Below, one piece after another: positions 1 through 8,370 of a DNA stretch of 64,000 nucleotides. Every line of letters starts with the position of its first letter. Position 1 is the first letter of the stretch. The notes beneath the pieces are model-generated. The model did not search any database. It saw nothing but the letters and a program-made list of their open reading frames with translations, and was not told the origin of the DNA. This stretch comes from Mycobacterium europaeum (lineage in GTDB: Bacteria > Actinomycetota > Actinomycetes > Mycobacteriales > Mycobacteriaceae), in assembly GCF_002102155.1 (NCBI RefSeq), contig NZ_LQOU01000065.1, forward strand, positions 1 to 64,000, in the 5' to 3' direction. The position numbers and the translations under genes are program-made.

Positions 1-502
1 CCGCGGTGGCCCGTACCTGGCGCGCGGCGCGCAGGACCTGGTGCCCAGCGCGCAGCTGCTGGACACCTACAGCCCCGCCATCTATTGCACGCTGCGCAAC
101 TACCACGACGTCGTGCCCCTCACCGGAGCGTCCGAAGGCGGTTTCAACGGCTACTCGCTGAACATGAACACCGAGGCGCTGTCCGGGCTGGGCCTGCTGG
201 CCAACCCCGTGTCGGCGGTGGCCACCCTGGCCAGCCTGGTCGGTGGCCTGGCGGGTGTCGTCGGCGGCGCGCCGAACCCGTACACCTACCCGGAGAACCT
301 GCCGCGGGTGAACGCGCACGGCGGGCCGGGCGGCGCGCCGGGGTGCTGGCAGCCCATCACCCGTCACCTGTGGCCCGCACCCGAATTGGTGATGGACACC
401 GGCAACAGCATCGCGCCGTACAACCACCTCGACACCGGATCGCCGTATGCGATCGAGTACGTCTGGGGCCGACAGGTCGGGGATAACACGATCAATCCCT
501 AG
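1..502 (+). CDS. MceA-family protein, C-terminal part (5' truncated by window)
   Basis: The open frame enters from the left edge (first full codon at base 2) and stops at 500-502. About 166 residues are visible. The end matches the C-terminus of Mce A-type proteins: PENLPRVNAHGGPGG, a PGCWQPITR motif, then YVWGRQVGDNTINP, the characteristic MceA ending. Mce proteins are cell-envelope substrate-binding parts of lipid or sterol importers driven by YrbE permeases and an Mkl-type ATPase. Oddly, no mceB follows; the next gene is a cation antiporter. This is either an orphan mceA or a remnant of an operon. The MlaD-like core lies outside the window and cannot be assessed. Confidence 0.85.
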   Translation, partial: RGGPYLARGAQDLVPSAQLLDTYSPAIYCTLRNYHDVVPLTGASEGGFNGYSLNMNTEALSGLGLLANPVSAVATLASLVGGLAGVVGGAPNPYTYPENLPRVNAHGGPGGAPGCWQPITRHLWPAPELVMDTGNSIAPYNHLDTGSPYAIEYVWGRQVGDNTINP

Positions 503-525
503 GAGGGTGCCGCCGAGAATGCAGA

Positions 526-1743
526 ATGTCTTCGTGCCGGCGCGCAGGGACCGCTGACGTGGCGGGGTTTGGCTTCCACACCCTGGCCCTGCTGACGGCC
601 ATCGGCCTGGCCGGTCCGCTGCTGGCCGCGCTGCCGGGCCTGCGGATACCGGTGATCATCGGTGAACTGCTCGCCGGCCTCGTCGTCGGCCGGACCGGCC
701 TGGGTGTCCTCGATGTCACCAACCCGACGCTGCAGCTGCTCGCCAACGTCGGTTTCGCGCTGGTCATGTTCGTGGTGGGCACCCATGTTCCGGTCGGCGC
801 CGGCGCGCTGCGCTCCTCGCTACCGCAGGCCCTGGCGCGGGCCGCGCTGGCCGGCGCCGTCGCGGCGGCGCTCGGTGCCGCACTGGCGGCGGCGTTCGGA
901 ACCGGCCATGCGGCGATGTACGCCGTCCTCATGGCCTCGTCGTCGGCGGCGCTGGCACTGCCGGTGATCGACTCACTGCGATTGCAGGGCCCACAGGTGA
1001 TCGCTGTTACGGCGCAGATCGCGGTCGCCGACGCGGCCTCTATCGTTTTGCTGCCGTTGGTGATTGACCTCAAACGCGCGCCGACGGCCGCACTGGGCGC
1101 GCTGGCGGTGGCCGGCTGCGCGACGGTGCTGTTCATGTTGCTGCGCGCCTCCGACGCCAAGGGATTGCGCCGCCGCCTGCACGTCTACTCCGAGACACGC
1201 CGGTTCGCGCTGGAGTTGCGGACCAACCTCGTCGTGCTGTTCGCCCTGGCGGCGCTCGCCGTCAGCACGCACGTGTCCGTCATGCTGGCCGGCTTCGCGG
1301 TGGGCCTGGTGGTCGGCATGGTCGGCGAACCGCGACGGCTGGCCCGCCAGCTGTTCGGGATCACCGAGGGGTTTTTCAGCCCGCTGTTCTTCGTCTGGCT
1401 GGGCGCGTCACTGCAGGTGCGTGAGCTGGGTTCGCACCCGAAGCTCATCCTGCTCGGCGCCGGGCTGGGCCTGGGAGCCGTGCTGGCGCACTGCGCGGGC
1501 AGGCTGCTCGGCCAGCCGTTCACCCTGGCGGTGCTCTCGGCGGCTCAGCTCGGCGTGCCGGTGGCCGCCGCCACCATCGGCACCCAGGAACACCTGCTGG
1601 TCGCCGGCGAAGCGTCCGCCCTGATGTTCGGCGCCTTGCTGACCATCGCGGCCACCTCGATCGCGGGGGCTCTCGCGTCACGCAAGCAAGTGACCAAAGG
1701 CCCTTCCGCCGCGGGACCTCCGCATCCTCGAAAGCACGACTGA
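526..1743 (+). CDS. CPA2-type cation:proton antiporter (KefB/Na+-H+ exchanger family)
   Basis: This is a 405-residue very hydrophobic protein with about 11-12 predicted membrane helices filling the whole length, typical of the Na+/H+ exchanger domain. Features seen include an early helix with IPVIIGELLAGLVVGRTGLG and a mid-protein re-entrant GAALAAAFG-type segment. No C-terminal TrkA-N/RCK domain is present, so it is the membrane domain alone. The start is uncertain: ATG 526 is used, but GTG 559 is in frame and would remove a non-hydrophobic lead. An AGGAGG lies at 501-506, and a 12-codon mini-frame (519-557) overlaps. It probably exchanges K+ or Na+ for protons at the inner membrane. A DosR-like box for the next gene lies inside its 3' end. 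Confidence 0.8.
   Translation: MSSCRRAGTADVAGFGFHTLALLTAIGLAGPLLAALPGLRIPVIIGELLAGLVVGRTGLGVLDVTNPTLQLLANVGFALVMFVVGTHVPVGAGALRSSLPQALARAALAGAVAAALGAALAAAFGTGHAAMYAVLMASSSAALALPVIDSLRLQGPQVIAVTAQIAVADAASIVLLPLVIDLKRAPTAALGALAVAGCATVLFMLLRASDAKGLRRRLHVYSETRRFALELRTNLVVLFALAALAVSTHVSVMLAGFAVGLVVGMVGEPRRLARQLFGITEGFFSPLFFVWLGASLQVRELGSHPKLILLGAGLGLGAVLAHCAGRLLGQPFTLAVLSAAQLGVPVAAATIGTQEHLLVAGEASALMFGALLTIAATSIAGALASRKQVTKGPSAAGPPHPRKHD
1690..1703. promoter_or_regulatory. DosR-box-like site upstream of Rv2628 homologue
   Basis: The sequence GTGACCAAAGGCCC resembles the DosR 14-bp core (GGGACT-WW-AGTCCC) with the spacing kept. It lies within the antiporter's last codons, 127 bp before the start at 1830. 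This is a pattern match only, and weaker than the boxes at 10401 or 24298. Confidence 0.5.
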
Positions 1744-1829
1744 AGCACTTGCCGCCCGTTGCATTCGGCCCTGTGGCCGGAAGCGGGGGAGTGGTCGGAT
1801 GGACTCCAAGCTCGATCGAGGAGGCCGTG

Positions 1830-2099
1830 ATGAGGTTCACCACACGAACCCACCACCACCTGCGACACATACCGGCCGCAACGATGTTCCGCGTTACCGA
1901 TCGTCTGCACGGCGGACGCACCGTCCGGGTGCCCGGTCACGAGATCGCACCCATCGTGTCCGCATGGCTGGCGGAGCTGGGTGCCCACAGCCCCCTGGTC
2001 GACGAGCTGGCCCGGGCGGCGTGCCTGGGCGACTGGTCGATGGCCTACGCCATCGGCGACCAGCTGTCGGTGGACGTGGCGATTTCGGCGGCCGCGTGA
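1830..2099 (+). CDS. Rv2628-like dormancy-regulon protein
   Basis: This 89-residue protein of unknown biochemical function resembles the M. tuberculosis DosR-regulon antigen Rv2628. Shared elements are ATMFRVTDRLHGGRTVRVPG, a WLAELGAHSPLVDELARA helix and the GDWSMAYAIGDQLSVDVA ending. ATG 1830 is chosen over in-frame upstream starts because an AGGAGG-type site (about 1818-1823) sits right before it and the preceding sequence (from 1749) is not conserved in character. The N-terminus is His-rich (residues 8-10). There is no signal peptide or membrane segment. It stands alone between the antiporter and the Rv3131 homologue, with DosR-like sites on both sides. Confidence 0.8.
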   Translation: MRFTTRTHHHLRHIPAATMFRVTDRLHGGRTVRVPGHEIAPIVSAWLAELGAHSPLVDELARAACLGDWSMAYAIGDQLSVDVAISAAA

Positions 2100-2108
2100 T
2101 CGCGCGAT

Positions 2109-2122
2109 TGGCCCAAAGTCCT
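2109..2122. promoter_or_regulatory. DosR box upstream of Rv3131 homologue
   Basis: The reverse complement reads AGGACTTTGGGCCA, matching the DosR core in both half-sites apart from the outer bases. It lies about 90 bp before the start at 2210, in a suitable activator position. Confidence 0.65.
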
Positions 2123-2209
2123 TCGAGCTAGAGCCGTCAGGCTCTCGTCGGACAGGCGGCAATCGGCGATCGTAAAGAAGACGAAGAAATGTCGAAGGGA
2201 ACGACCGCC

Positions 2210-3208
2210 ATGAACACGCGCTTTCCGGATGCCGGCACGATCCGGACGGTCCTGAGTTTGGCATCTCGGGCACCTTCGGTGCACAACACCCAACCGTGGC
2301 GGTGGCGCGTGGACGCGGCGAGTCTGCATCTCTATTCGGACTCGAGCCGGCAACTGCCCAACACCGACCCGGACGGCCGGGACCTCATGTTGAGTTGTGG
2401 TGCGGCGCTGCATCACTGCGTCGTCGCACTCGCGGCGGTCGGGTGGCTGTCCAAGGTGACGCGGCTGCCGAATCCCGCCGACCCCACCCACCTTGCGGCG
2501 ATCGAACTTTCGCCGCACCGTGCCGACACCGTCGACATCGCGCTGGCCGCGGCGATACCGCGGCGGAGAACCGACCGGCGCTACTACAGCTCCTGGCCGG
2601 TGCCCGTGGGCGATGTCGCCCTGATGGCGGCGCGGGCGGCGCGCAGCGGGGTGACGCTGTGCCAGGTCGAGGACTTGGACAACCTGCGCAACATCGTCGC
2701 GCAGTCCGTCCAAGACCACTTGAACCAGGATTATCTCGCCGAACTCACGGCCTGGAGCGGCCGCTACGCGTCGTTGGCCGGCGTCCCCGCGCGCAACACG
2801 CCCGCACCGGACCCCGCCGCGAAGATCCCGGGCCGGTTCTTCGCCGGACCGGTGCTGCCCATGCCCCCGGACTCCTCCTCGGCCGACGACAACGCCGTCG
2901 TCCTCGCGCTGGGCACTCGCAACGACGACCGCCTGGCCCAGTTGCGTGCCGGGGAGGCCACCAGCGTCGTGCTCCTCACCGCGACGTCGCTGGGGCTGGC
3001 CAGCTGCCCGGTCACCGAACCACTGGAGACGCCGGGCACCCGTGCGGCGATCCAGTCCGACATCTTCGGCGACAGCAACTATCCGCAGATGCTGCTCCGG
3101 GTGGGCTGGGCGCCCATCAATGCCGACCCCCTGCCGGCGACACCGCGGCGCGAGCTCTCGGACTTCGTCGAGTGGGCCGTCGAGCACGAACACCAGCCCG
3201 TCCACTGA
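2210..3208 (+). CDS. Acg-family NAD(P)H nitroreductase-like protein (Rv3131 homologue)
   Basis: This 332-residue FMN-type nitroreductase-fold protein is of the mycobacterial Acg family. It opens MNTRFPDAGTIRTV and shows the family signature ASRAPSVHNTQPWRWRV. Further landmarks are PDGRDLMLSCGAALHHCVVAL, AAIPRRRTDRR and a closing YPQMLLRVGWAPINADPLP, all close to Rv3131. Acg proteins are thought to have lost normal nitroreductase substrates, and their role in dormancy is unresolved. ATG 2210 is preferred over in-frame ATG 2189 because it aligns with the Rv3131 start and has AAGGGAACG upstream. A DosR box lies upstream, and an Rv1733c-like gene follows 41 bp downstream, probably co-transcribed. 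Confidence 0.9.
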   Translation: MNTRFPDAGTIRTVLSLASRAPSVHNTQPWRWRVDAASLHLYSDSSRQLPNTDPDGRDLMLSCGAALHHCVVALAAVGWLSKVTRLPNPADPTHLAAIELSPHRADTVDIALAAAIPRRRTDRRYYSSWPVPVGDVALMAARAARSGVTLCQVEDLDNLRNIVAQSVQDHLNQDYLAELTAWSGRYASLAGVPARNTPAPDPAAKIPGRFFAGPVLPMPPDSSSADDNAVVLALGTRNDDRLAQLRAGEATSVVLLTATSLGLASCPVTEPLETPGTRAAIQSDIFGDSNYPQMLLRVGWAPINADPLPATPRRELSDFVEWAVEHEHQPVH

Positions 3209-3249
3209 GACGGCGAAGTACTGAAAACGGTTGCGGCGCAAAGGACAGC

Positions 3250-3810
3250 ATGGACACGTTCACATTGGACCCACGTCGCTGGCGGGTCACCCGCCTCGTC
3301 GGTCGTAATCCGTTGCTGCGCCGCACGGACCGCATCGAAGCCCTGGTCGTCCTGGTCGCGCTGATCGTGACCCTGATCGCCGTCCCCGTCGCCGGTGTGG
3401 TCGGGGCGGTGACCTACGAGGCGCGGGATCGGGTGTACACCCGAGAGGCGCACGAACGCCACCTCGTGACGGCACGGGTCACCGACGCCCGCGTCGAGGA
3501 CTTCGGTCTGACCGTCGTGCAGGCGAAGTGGCCCGGACCGAGTGGCGAGCGCAGCGGGACAGTGGAACTCACCCAGCGCGCCGAGGCCGGCGGAACCGTG
3601 GAAATCTGGGTGGACCGGGGCGGGAGTCCGGTAGTCGCACCCACCCCGACCTGGCTCGCCGCGGGCGAGGCGGTCGGCGTGGCGGTGGTGACCGCGCTGG
3701 CCGCGACCATGGTGATGGCCACGATCGTCGCCGTCGTCCGGTCGCGGCTGGATCGCACTCGTGACGCCCTCTGGGAGCGCGACCTCGAGTTGTTCGCCGA
3801 AACCTGGTAG
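3250..3810 (+). CDS. Rv1733c-like two-helix membrane protein
   Basis: This 186-residue protein has two clear membrane segments: one near residues 31-58 (ALVVLVALIVTLIAVPVAG) and one near 137-163 (AVGVAVVTALAATMVMATI). An extracytoplasmic domain of about 80 residues lies between them. The N-terminal RNPLLRRTDRIEA motif, the topology and the length match the DosR-regulon antigen Rv1733c. Function is unknown. It lies 41 bp after the Rv3131 homologue and is probably in the same transcript. The hydrogenase operon starts 58 bp later. ATG 3250 fits the family N-terminus. Confidence 0.8.
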   Translation: MDTFTLDPRRWRVTRLVGRNPLLRRTDRIEALVVLVALIVTLIAVPVAGVVGAVTYEARDRVYTREAHERHLVTARVTDARVEDFGLTVVQAKWPGPSGERSGTVELTQRAEAGGTVEIWVDRGGSPVVAPTPTWLAAGEAVGVAVVTALAATMVMATIVAVVRSRLDRTRDALWERDLELFAETW

Positions 3811-3868
3811 CTGATCGCCCCGTTGTCAACCCCTATACAGCACAGTCGAATTGGCGGATGATGTGGCG

Positions 3869-4993
3869 ATGAGCGGAGACGGCGACAATTCCGGTGCCGC
3901 ATCGTTGGACACCGTCGGGTTGCACCGCCTGGTCGAGGTCCTGATCGAGCGCGGATACCGCGTCGTCGGTCCGACGTTGCGGGACGACGCCATCGTCCTC
4001 GACCCACTGGGCTCCGCCGCGGACCTGCCGTGGGGGTGGGGCGTCGACGTGGCCCCGGGCCATTACCGGGTGCGCCCGCGCGACGACGGCGCGGCGTTCG
4101 GGCATTCGTCGGGGCCCCAGTCCTGGAAGCAGTTCCTGCACCCGCCGCGGCGCCGGCTGTGGTCCGGTAGCCGGGACGGGCCCAGCACCGCCGATTCCGA
4201 CGAGGAGGTTCCGCGGTACGCATTCCTGGGGGTGCGCGGGTGTGACTTGGCCGCCATCGCGACGCTCGACCGGGTCCTCGGCCGGGGCCAATTCCCCGAC
4301 AACTCCTTCGTCCGCCGGCATCGGCAGATCTTCGTGGTGGCGGTGAACTGCACGGAGCCGGGCGGGTTGTGCTTCTGCGCCTCGATGGGCACCGGCCCCG
4401 CGGCCGGGCCGGGCTACGACCTTGCGCTCACCGAGCGGTCCGGCGGCGATGGTGTGACCTACGTGGTCGAGGTGGGCACCGACGAGGGTGCCGACGTCCT
4501 TGCGGCCGTTCCCCATCGGGGTGCCGACGACGCGGAGATCGATTCGGCACGCGCCGCGGTGCAGGCCGCGTCGCACCGGATGGGCCGGGCGATGCCCGAC
4601 GCCAACCTGCGCAACCTGCTGATCGAGCACCGCGAATCCCCGCAGTGGGAGGAGGTCGCCAGCCGCTGCCTGACGTGCGGCAACTGCACGATGGTGTGCC
4701 CCACCTGCTACTGCACCAGCACCGAGGACGTCAGCGACCTGACCGGCGAGCACGCCGAGCGCTGGCAGCACTGGGCATCCTGCTACGAGTTCGATTTCAC
4801 CTACGTGCACGGCGGCGGCAGCGTGCGCCAGTCGCCCGAATCGCGGTACCGGCACTGGATCAGCCACAAGCTGGGCACCTGGCACGACCAGTTCGACATG
4901 TCCGGCTGCGTGGGCTGCGGGCGCTGCATCGCCTGGTGCCCCACCGGGATCGACATCACCGAAGAAATGAACAAGATGGCCCGCGATGACTGA
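3869..4993 (+). CDS. hyhB: Group 3b [NiFe]-hydrogenase, iron-sulfur (beta) subunit
   Basis: This 374-residue electron-transfer subunit of a cytoplasmic NAD(P)-linked hydrogenase (sulfhydrogenase beta type) has an N-terminal alpha/beta domain with VRGCDLAAI. The C-terminal ferredoxin-like part carries CLTCGNCTMVCPTCYC and CVGCGRCIAWCPTGID, consistent with two [4Fe-4S] clusters. It passes electrons between the HyhSL core and the flavin subunit HyhG. It overlaps hyhG by 8 bp. ATG 3869 is chosen, but in-frame TTG 3851 would add six residues and neither has a clear ribosome site. A TATACAG element at about 3832 suggests a short leader. In M. smegmatis the equivalent Hyh operon is reported to be DosR-controlled; no strong box is visible here. 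Confidence 0.88.
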   Translation: MSGDGDNSGAASLDTVGLHRLVEVLIERGYRVVGPTLRDDAIVLDPLGSAADLPWGWGVDVAPGHYRVRPRDDGAAFGHSSGPQSWKQFLHPPRRRLWSGSRDGPSTADSDEEVPRYAFLGVRGCDLAAIATLDRVLGRGQFPDNSFVRRHRQIFVVAVNCTEPGGLCFCASMGTGPAAGPGYDLALTERSGGDGVTYVVEVGTDEGADVLAAVPHRGADDAEIDSARAAVQAASHRMGRAMPDANLRNLLIEHRESPQWEEVASRCLTCGNCTMVCPTCYCTSTEDVSDLTGEHAERWQHWASCYEFDFTYVHGGGSVRQSPESRYRHWISHKLGTWHDQFDMSGCVGCGRCIAWCPTGIDITEEMNKMARDD

Positions 4994-5828
4994 GGGCACA
5001 CCACCGTCGTCGATGGCGCCCATCCCCTACCGGGTACGCAGCCGCGACGTGGAAAGCCCCGATTCGGCCACCCTGTGCCTCGAACCGCTCGGCGAAGTCC
5101 TGCGCGCCCCGCAGCCCGGGGAGTTCATGATGCTCTACGCCTTCGGCGTCGGCGAGGCGGCGATCTCGATCAGCGGCGACCCCACGGTCACCGACGGCTC
5201 GATCACGCACACCATCCGCGCGGTCGGGGCGGTGAGCCGCGCCCTGCACGACGCGCAGCCGGGCGCCGTCATCGGGGTGCGGGGACCCTTCGGCACCACC
5301 TGGGGGCTCGAGGAAGCCGCCGGGCGAGATCTGGTCATGGTCGCCGGCGGCGTCGGGTTGTGCCCGCTGCGCCCGGCGGTGCTGGGCGCGCTGGCGGGGC
5401 GGTCGCGGTACGGCAAGCTGACGGTGATCGCGGGTGCCCGCTCGCGCGACGACTTCGTGTTCGCCGCCCAACTCGAGAAATGGGCCGAGGACCCGCAGAT
5501 CGACCTGCACCTGACCGTCGACGTCCCGGTCCACGGCTGGCACGGCGAGGTCGGCCTGGTCACCGAGCCGCTGAAGCGACTCGCGCTGAACCCCGACCGC
5601 ACCACCGCGTTTCTGTGCGGCCCGGAGCCGATGCTGCGGTTCGCCGCCGAGGCGTTGTTGGCCAAAGGCGTGGCCGCCCCTGATGTCCGGGTATCGCTGG
5701 AGCGCAACATGCAATGCGGGATCGGGACGTGCGGCCACTGCCAGCTGGGCCCGTTGCTGGTGTGCCGCGACGGGCCGGTCGTCGGCTACGACGTCGCGGG
5801 CCCGCTGCTGACAGTCAAGGAGCTGTAG
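4986..5828 (+). CDS. hyhG: Group 3b [NiFe]-hydrogenase, FAD/NAD(P)-binding (gamma) subunit
   Basis: This 280-residue ferredoxin-NAD(P)+ reductase-like subunit has an N-terminal flavin barrel with QPGEFMMLYAFGVGEAAIS. The nucleotide-binding half carries VMVAGGVGLCPLRPAV and AFLCGPEPMLRFAAEALL. The C-terminus has a [2Fe-2S] site, LERNMQCGIGTCGHCQLGP, with a fourth cysteine in LLVCRDGPVV. This is the dihydroorotate dehydrogenase electron-transfer family arrangement used in sulfhydrogenases. It exchanges hydride with NAD(P)H and feeds HyhB. Its start overlaps the end of hyhB (ATGA-type coupling region) and its stop abuts hyhS, so the four subunits are translated as one unit. Confidence 0.9.
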   Translation: MTEGTPPSSMAPIPYRVRSRDVESPDSATLCLEPLGEVLRAPQPGEFMMLYAFGVGEAAISISGDPTVTDGSITHTIRAVGAVSRALHDAQPGAVIGVRGPFGTTWGLEEAAGRDLVMVAGGVGLCPLRPAVLGALAGRSRYGKLTVIAGARSRDDFVFAAQLEKWAEDPQIDLHLTVDVPVHGWHGEVGLVTEPLKRLALNPDRTTAFLCGPEPMLRFAAEALLAKGVAAPDVRVSLERNMQCGIGTCGHCQLGPLLVCRDGPVVGYDVAGPLLTVKEL

Positions 5829-6584
5829 ATGAGTCCGAGCCTGGCCGTGTGGAAGTTCGCGTCCTGCGACGGTTGCCAGCTGACGCTGCTGGACTGCGAG
5901 GACGAGCTGCTGACCCTCGCCGACCAGGTGCAGATCGCCACCTTCGCCGAGGCGTCCAGCTCGATGATCGGCGGGCCCTACGACGTGTCGCTCGTCGAGG
6001 GCTCCATCACCACTCCTCACGACGAGCGACGGATCCGCGAAATCCGGGACCAGTCCAAGGTTTTGGTCACCATCGGTGCGTGCGCCACGGCCGGGGGAGT
6101 GCAGGCGTTGCGCAACTTCGCCGACGTCGACGAGTTCGCCTCCGTCGTCTACGCCCGGCCCGACTACATCGACACGCTGGCGACGTCCACCCCGGCGGCC
6201 GCGCACGTCAAGGTCGATTACCAGGTGCAGGGCTGCCCGATCGACCGCGGCCAGCTGCTGGACACGCTCGCCGCGCTGCTGATCGGGCGCAAGCCGCGGC
6301 TGCCGGCCAAGACGGTGTGCACCGAATGCAAAATGCGCGGGGTGACGTGTGTCCTGGTCGCCGACGGAACCCCGTGCCTGGGGCCGGTCACCCACGCCGG
6401 CTGTGGGGCGTTGTGCCCCAGTCATCGTCGTGGCTGCTACGGCTGTTTCGGCCCGGCCGCGACGCCGCAGATCGGGACGCTGATTCCGCTGCTGCGCCGC
6501 GACGGCATGTCCGACGGTGACGTCGACAGGGTGTTCTCGACGTTCAACGTCGCGAAGTTCGCCGCCGAACGGGGCAAGCAATGA
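5829..6584 (+). CDS. hyhS: Group 3b [NiFe]-hydrogenase small subunit
   Basis: This 251-residue small subunit of the hydrogen-activating core starts immediately after the hyhG stop. The proximal cluster motif CDGC is at residues 13-16 (ASCDGCQLTLLDCEDEL). It continues with VTIGACATAGG and VQGCPIDRGQ, then a late cysteine cluster (CTECKMRGVTC, GCGALCPSHRRGCYGCFGP) for further Fe-S centres. There is no twin-arginine signal peptide, as expected for a cytoplasmic group 3 enzyme. It pairs with HyhL and overlaps its start by 4 bp (ATGA). Confidence 0.92.
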   Translation: MSPSLAVWKFASCDGCQLTLLDCEDELLTLADQVQIATFAEASSSMIGGPYDVSLVEGSITTPHDERRIREIRDQSKVLVTIGACATAGGVQALRNFADVDEFASVVYARPDYIDTLATSTPAAAHVKVDYQVQGCPIDRGQLLDTLAALLIGRKPRLPAKTVCTECKMRGVTCVLVADGTPCLGPVTHAGCGALCPSHRRGCYGCFGPAATPQIGTLIPLLRRDGMSDGDVDRVFSTFNVAKFAAERGKQ

Positions 6585-7873
6585 ACCCCGACAACCGCAC
6601 GCTCAGCGTCGGCACGCTGACACGGGTCGAAGGCGAAGGGGCGCTGCACGTCACGCTCAAGGACGGCGCGCTGGACAGCGTCGAGCTGAACATCTATGAG
6701 CCGCCACGATTTTTCGAGGCATTCCTGCGGGGGCGCGCCCACACCGAGCCGCCGGATCTGACCGCCCGGGTATGCGGAATCTGCCCCGTCGCCTACCAGG
6801 TGAGCGCCTGCAACGCGATCGAAACCGCCTGCGGCGTCGAGGTGGATCCAGAGCTCGTCGCGCTGCGCCGGCTGCTGTACTGCGGCGAATGGATCCACAG
6901 CCACATGCTGCACATCTATCTCCTGCACGCACCCGACTTCCTCGGCTACCCCGACGCGATCGCGCTGGCCCGCGACGAGCGCGAGATCGTCGAACGCGGG
7001 CTGCGCCTGAAGAAGGCGGGCAACGCGCTGATGGACTTCGTCGGCGGGCGCTCGATCCACCCGATCAACGTGCGCCTGGGCGGGTTCTACTCGGTGCCCA
7101 CCCGGTCGGCGTTCGCGCCGCTGGCCGAGCAGCTGCGCCGCGCGCTGGACGACGCGGTCGCGACGGTCGAGTGGGTGGCCGGTTTCGACTTCCCCGACCT
7201 CGAGCTCGACCATGAGATGCTGGCGCTGACCCAGAACGGCCAGTATCCGATCGAGAACGGCGCCATCGCGCGCAGCGCCGGGGAGGCGTTCGCAGTGGCC
7301 GACTTCACCGAGCACGTGCGTGAGTCGCAGGTACCCCACTCCACCGCCCTGCACGCCACGCTCGACGGCGGCCTCTACATCACCGGCCCCTTGGCGCGCT
7401 ACAGCCTGAACGCGTCGGCGCTTTCACCGGTCGCGGCCCAGGCGGCCGCGGCGGCCGGGCTCTCGGGCCAATGCCGAAACCCCTTTCGCAGCATCATCGT
7501 TCGCGCCGTCGAGGTCGTCTACGCGATCGAGGAGGCGCTGCGCATCATCGACGGATACGAGCGGCCGCCACGGCCCTTCGTCGACGTCCCGGCGCGGCCG
7601 GCAACCGGACACGGCGTCAGCGAGGCGCCCCGCGGCCTGCTGTATCACCGCTACGACATCGACCACGGCGGGCTGGTCTCCGCGGCGACGATCATCCCGC
7701 CCACTTCGCAGAACCAGGCCGCCATCGAAGCGGACCTCGCCCGCGTGGTGTCCGACAACCTCGCCCTGGATGATGCCGCGCTGACGGCCCTGTGCGAGCG
7801 GGTGATTCGCAGTTACGATCCCTGCATCTCCTGTTCGGCGCACTTCCTGACGCTGACGGTGCAGCGACGGTGA
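6581..7873 (+). CDS. hyhL: Group 3b [NiFe]-hydrogenase large (catalytic) subunit
   Basis: This is the 430-residue nickel-iron subunit. The early RVEGEG motif is at about 15-20. The L1 nickel site RVCGIC has Cys65 and Cys68, and the L2 site DPCISCSAH near the end has Cys415, Cys418 and His421. All four nickel-binding cysteines are present, so activity is expected. A nine-residue tail follows His421, consistent with proteolytic maturation after the L2 histidine by the protease encoded immediately downstream. It oxidises H2 or evolves it, linked to NAD(P)H through HyhB and HyhG. ATGA overlap joins it to hyhS. Confidence 0.93.
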   Translation: MNPDNRTLSVGTLTRVEGEGALHVTLKDGALDSVELNIYEPPRFFEAFLRGRAHTEPPDLTARVCGICPVAYQVSACNAIETACGVEVDPELVALRRLLYCGEWIHSHMLHIYLLHAPDFLGYPDAIALARDEREIVERGLRLKKAGNALMDFVGGRSIHPINVRLGGFYSVPTRSAFAPLAEQLRRALDDAVATVEWVAGFDFPDLELDHEMLALTQNGQYPIENGAIARSAGEAFAVADFTEHVRESQVPHSTALHATLDGGLYITGPLARYSLNASALSPVAAQAAAAAGLSGQCRNPFRSIIVRAVEVVYAIEEALRIIDGYERPPRPFVDVPARPATGHGVSEAPRGLLYHRYDIDHGGLVSAATIIPPTSQNQAAIEADLARVVSDNLALDDAALTALCERVIRSYDPCISCSAHFLTLTVQRR

Positions 7874-8370
7874 CCGAGGATGACCGACCGGTTGCCGTGA
7901 TCGGACTCGGCAACTGCTTCCGGCGCGACGACGGTGTCGGTGTCGCCGCCGCCACCGAGCTGGACGGCCTGGCCTGGCCGAATGTCGTTGTCACGACCGG
8001 CATCGCGGAGCCGACCGGTCTTCTCGAGGCGTGGACGGGTGCGGCGCTGGCCGTGGTCATCGACGCGGCGGTTGCCGATCCGGCCACCCCCGGTCGCATC
8101 CATCGCTATGACCTGACCGAAGTGCCCGACCAGCCCGAGGGATTGAGCTCGCACCGCGTCGACGTCGGCCGCACTCACGCGTTGGCTCGAGCGCTCGGAC
8201 GGGTACCCGACGCGGTTGTGGTCTTCGCCGTCGAGGCGGCGGACACCGGCCCCGGCACCGGGCTGACCCCACGGGTCGCCGCGGCCGTGCCGGTACTGGT
8301 CGACATGGTGGCCGCCGAGATCAACGGCTTTCGGTCAACGAGGCGATCGCACCACGCAGGTGCACGGTGA
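7870..8370 (+). CDS. Hydrogenase maturation protease (peptidase M52 family)
   Basis: This 166-residue protease-like protein begins with GTG overlapping the hyhL stop (GTGA), giving translational coupling. The N-terminus VAVIGLGNCFRRDDGVGVAA is the family nickel-sensing loop, with the usual DDGVG aspartate. A second acidic position lies in VVIDAAVADP, and a late histidine region (SSHRVDVG) matches the third metal ligand. It would remove the HyhL C-terminal tail after nickel insertion. The common GNPLRGDDG is altered to GNCFRRDDG. Its 3' end overlaps by 50 bp the convergent DUF302 gene. No hyp accessory genes lie in the window. Confidence 0.88.
   Translation: MTEDDRPVAVIGLGNCFRRDDGVGVAAATELDGLAWPNVVVTTGIAEPTGLLEAWTGAALAVVIDAAVADPATPGRIHRYDLTEVPDQPEGLSSHRVDVGRTHALARALGRVPDAVVVFAVEAADTGPGTGLTPRVAAAVPVLVDMVAAEINGFRSTRRSHHAGAR

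Noticed and set aside
519..557. 12-codon frame ATG 519 to TGA 557 before the antiporter
   Set aside because: It has a good AGGAGG upstream, but it is too short to support as a gene. It could be a leader peptide or chance.
2045..3241. 398-codon minus-strand frame opposite the Rv3131 homologue
   Set aside because: It is opposite a well-supported gene, with composition typical of an antisense shadow.
3811..3868. Possible DosR box (CCGTTGTCAACCCC) before hyhB
   Set aside because: Only parts of the half-sites match. It is clearly weaker than the other boxes, so it is not listed as a feature.
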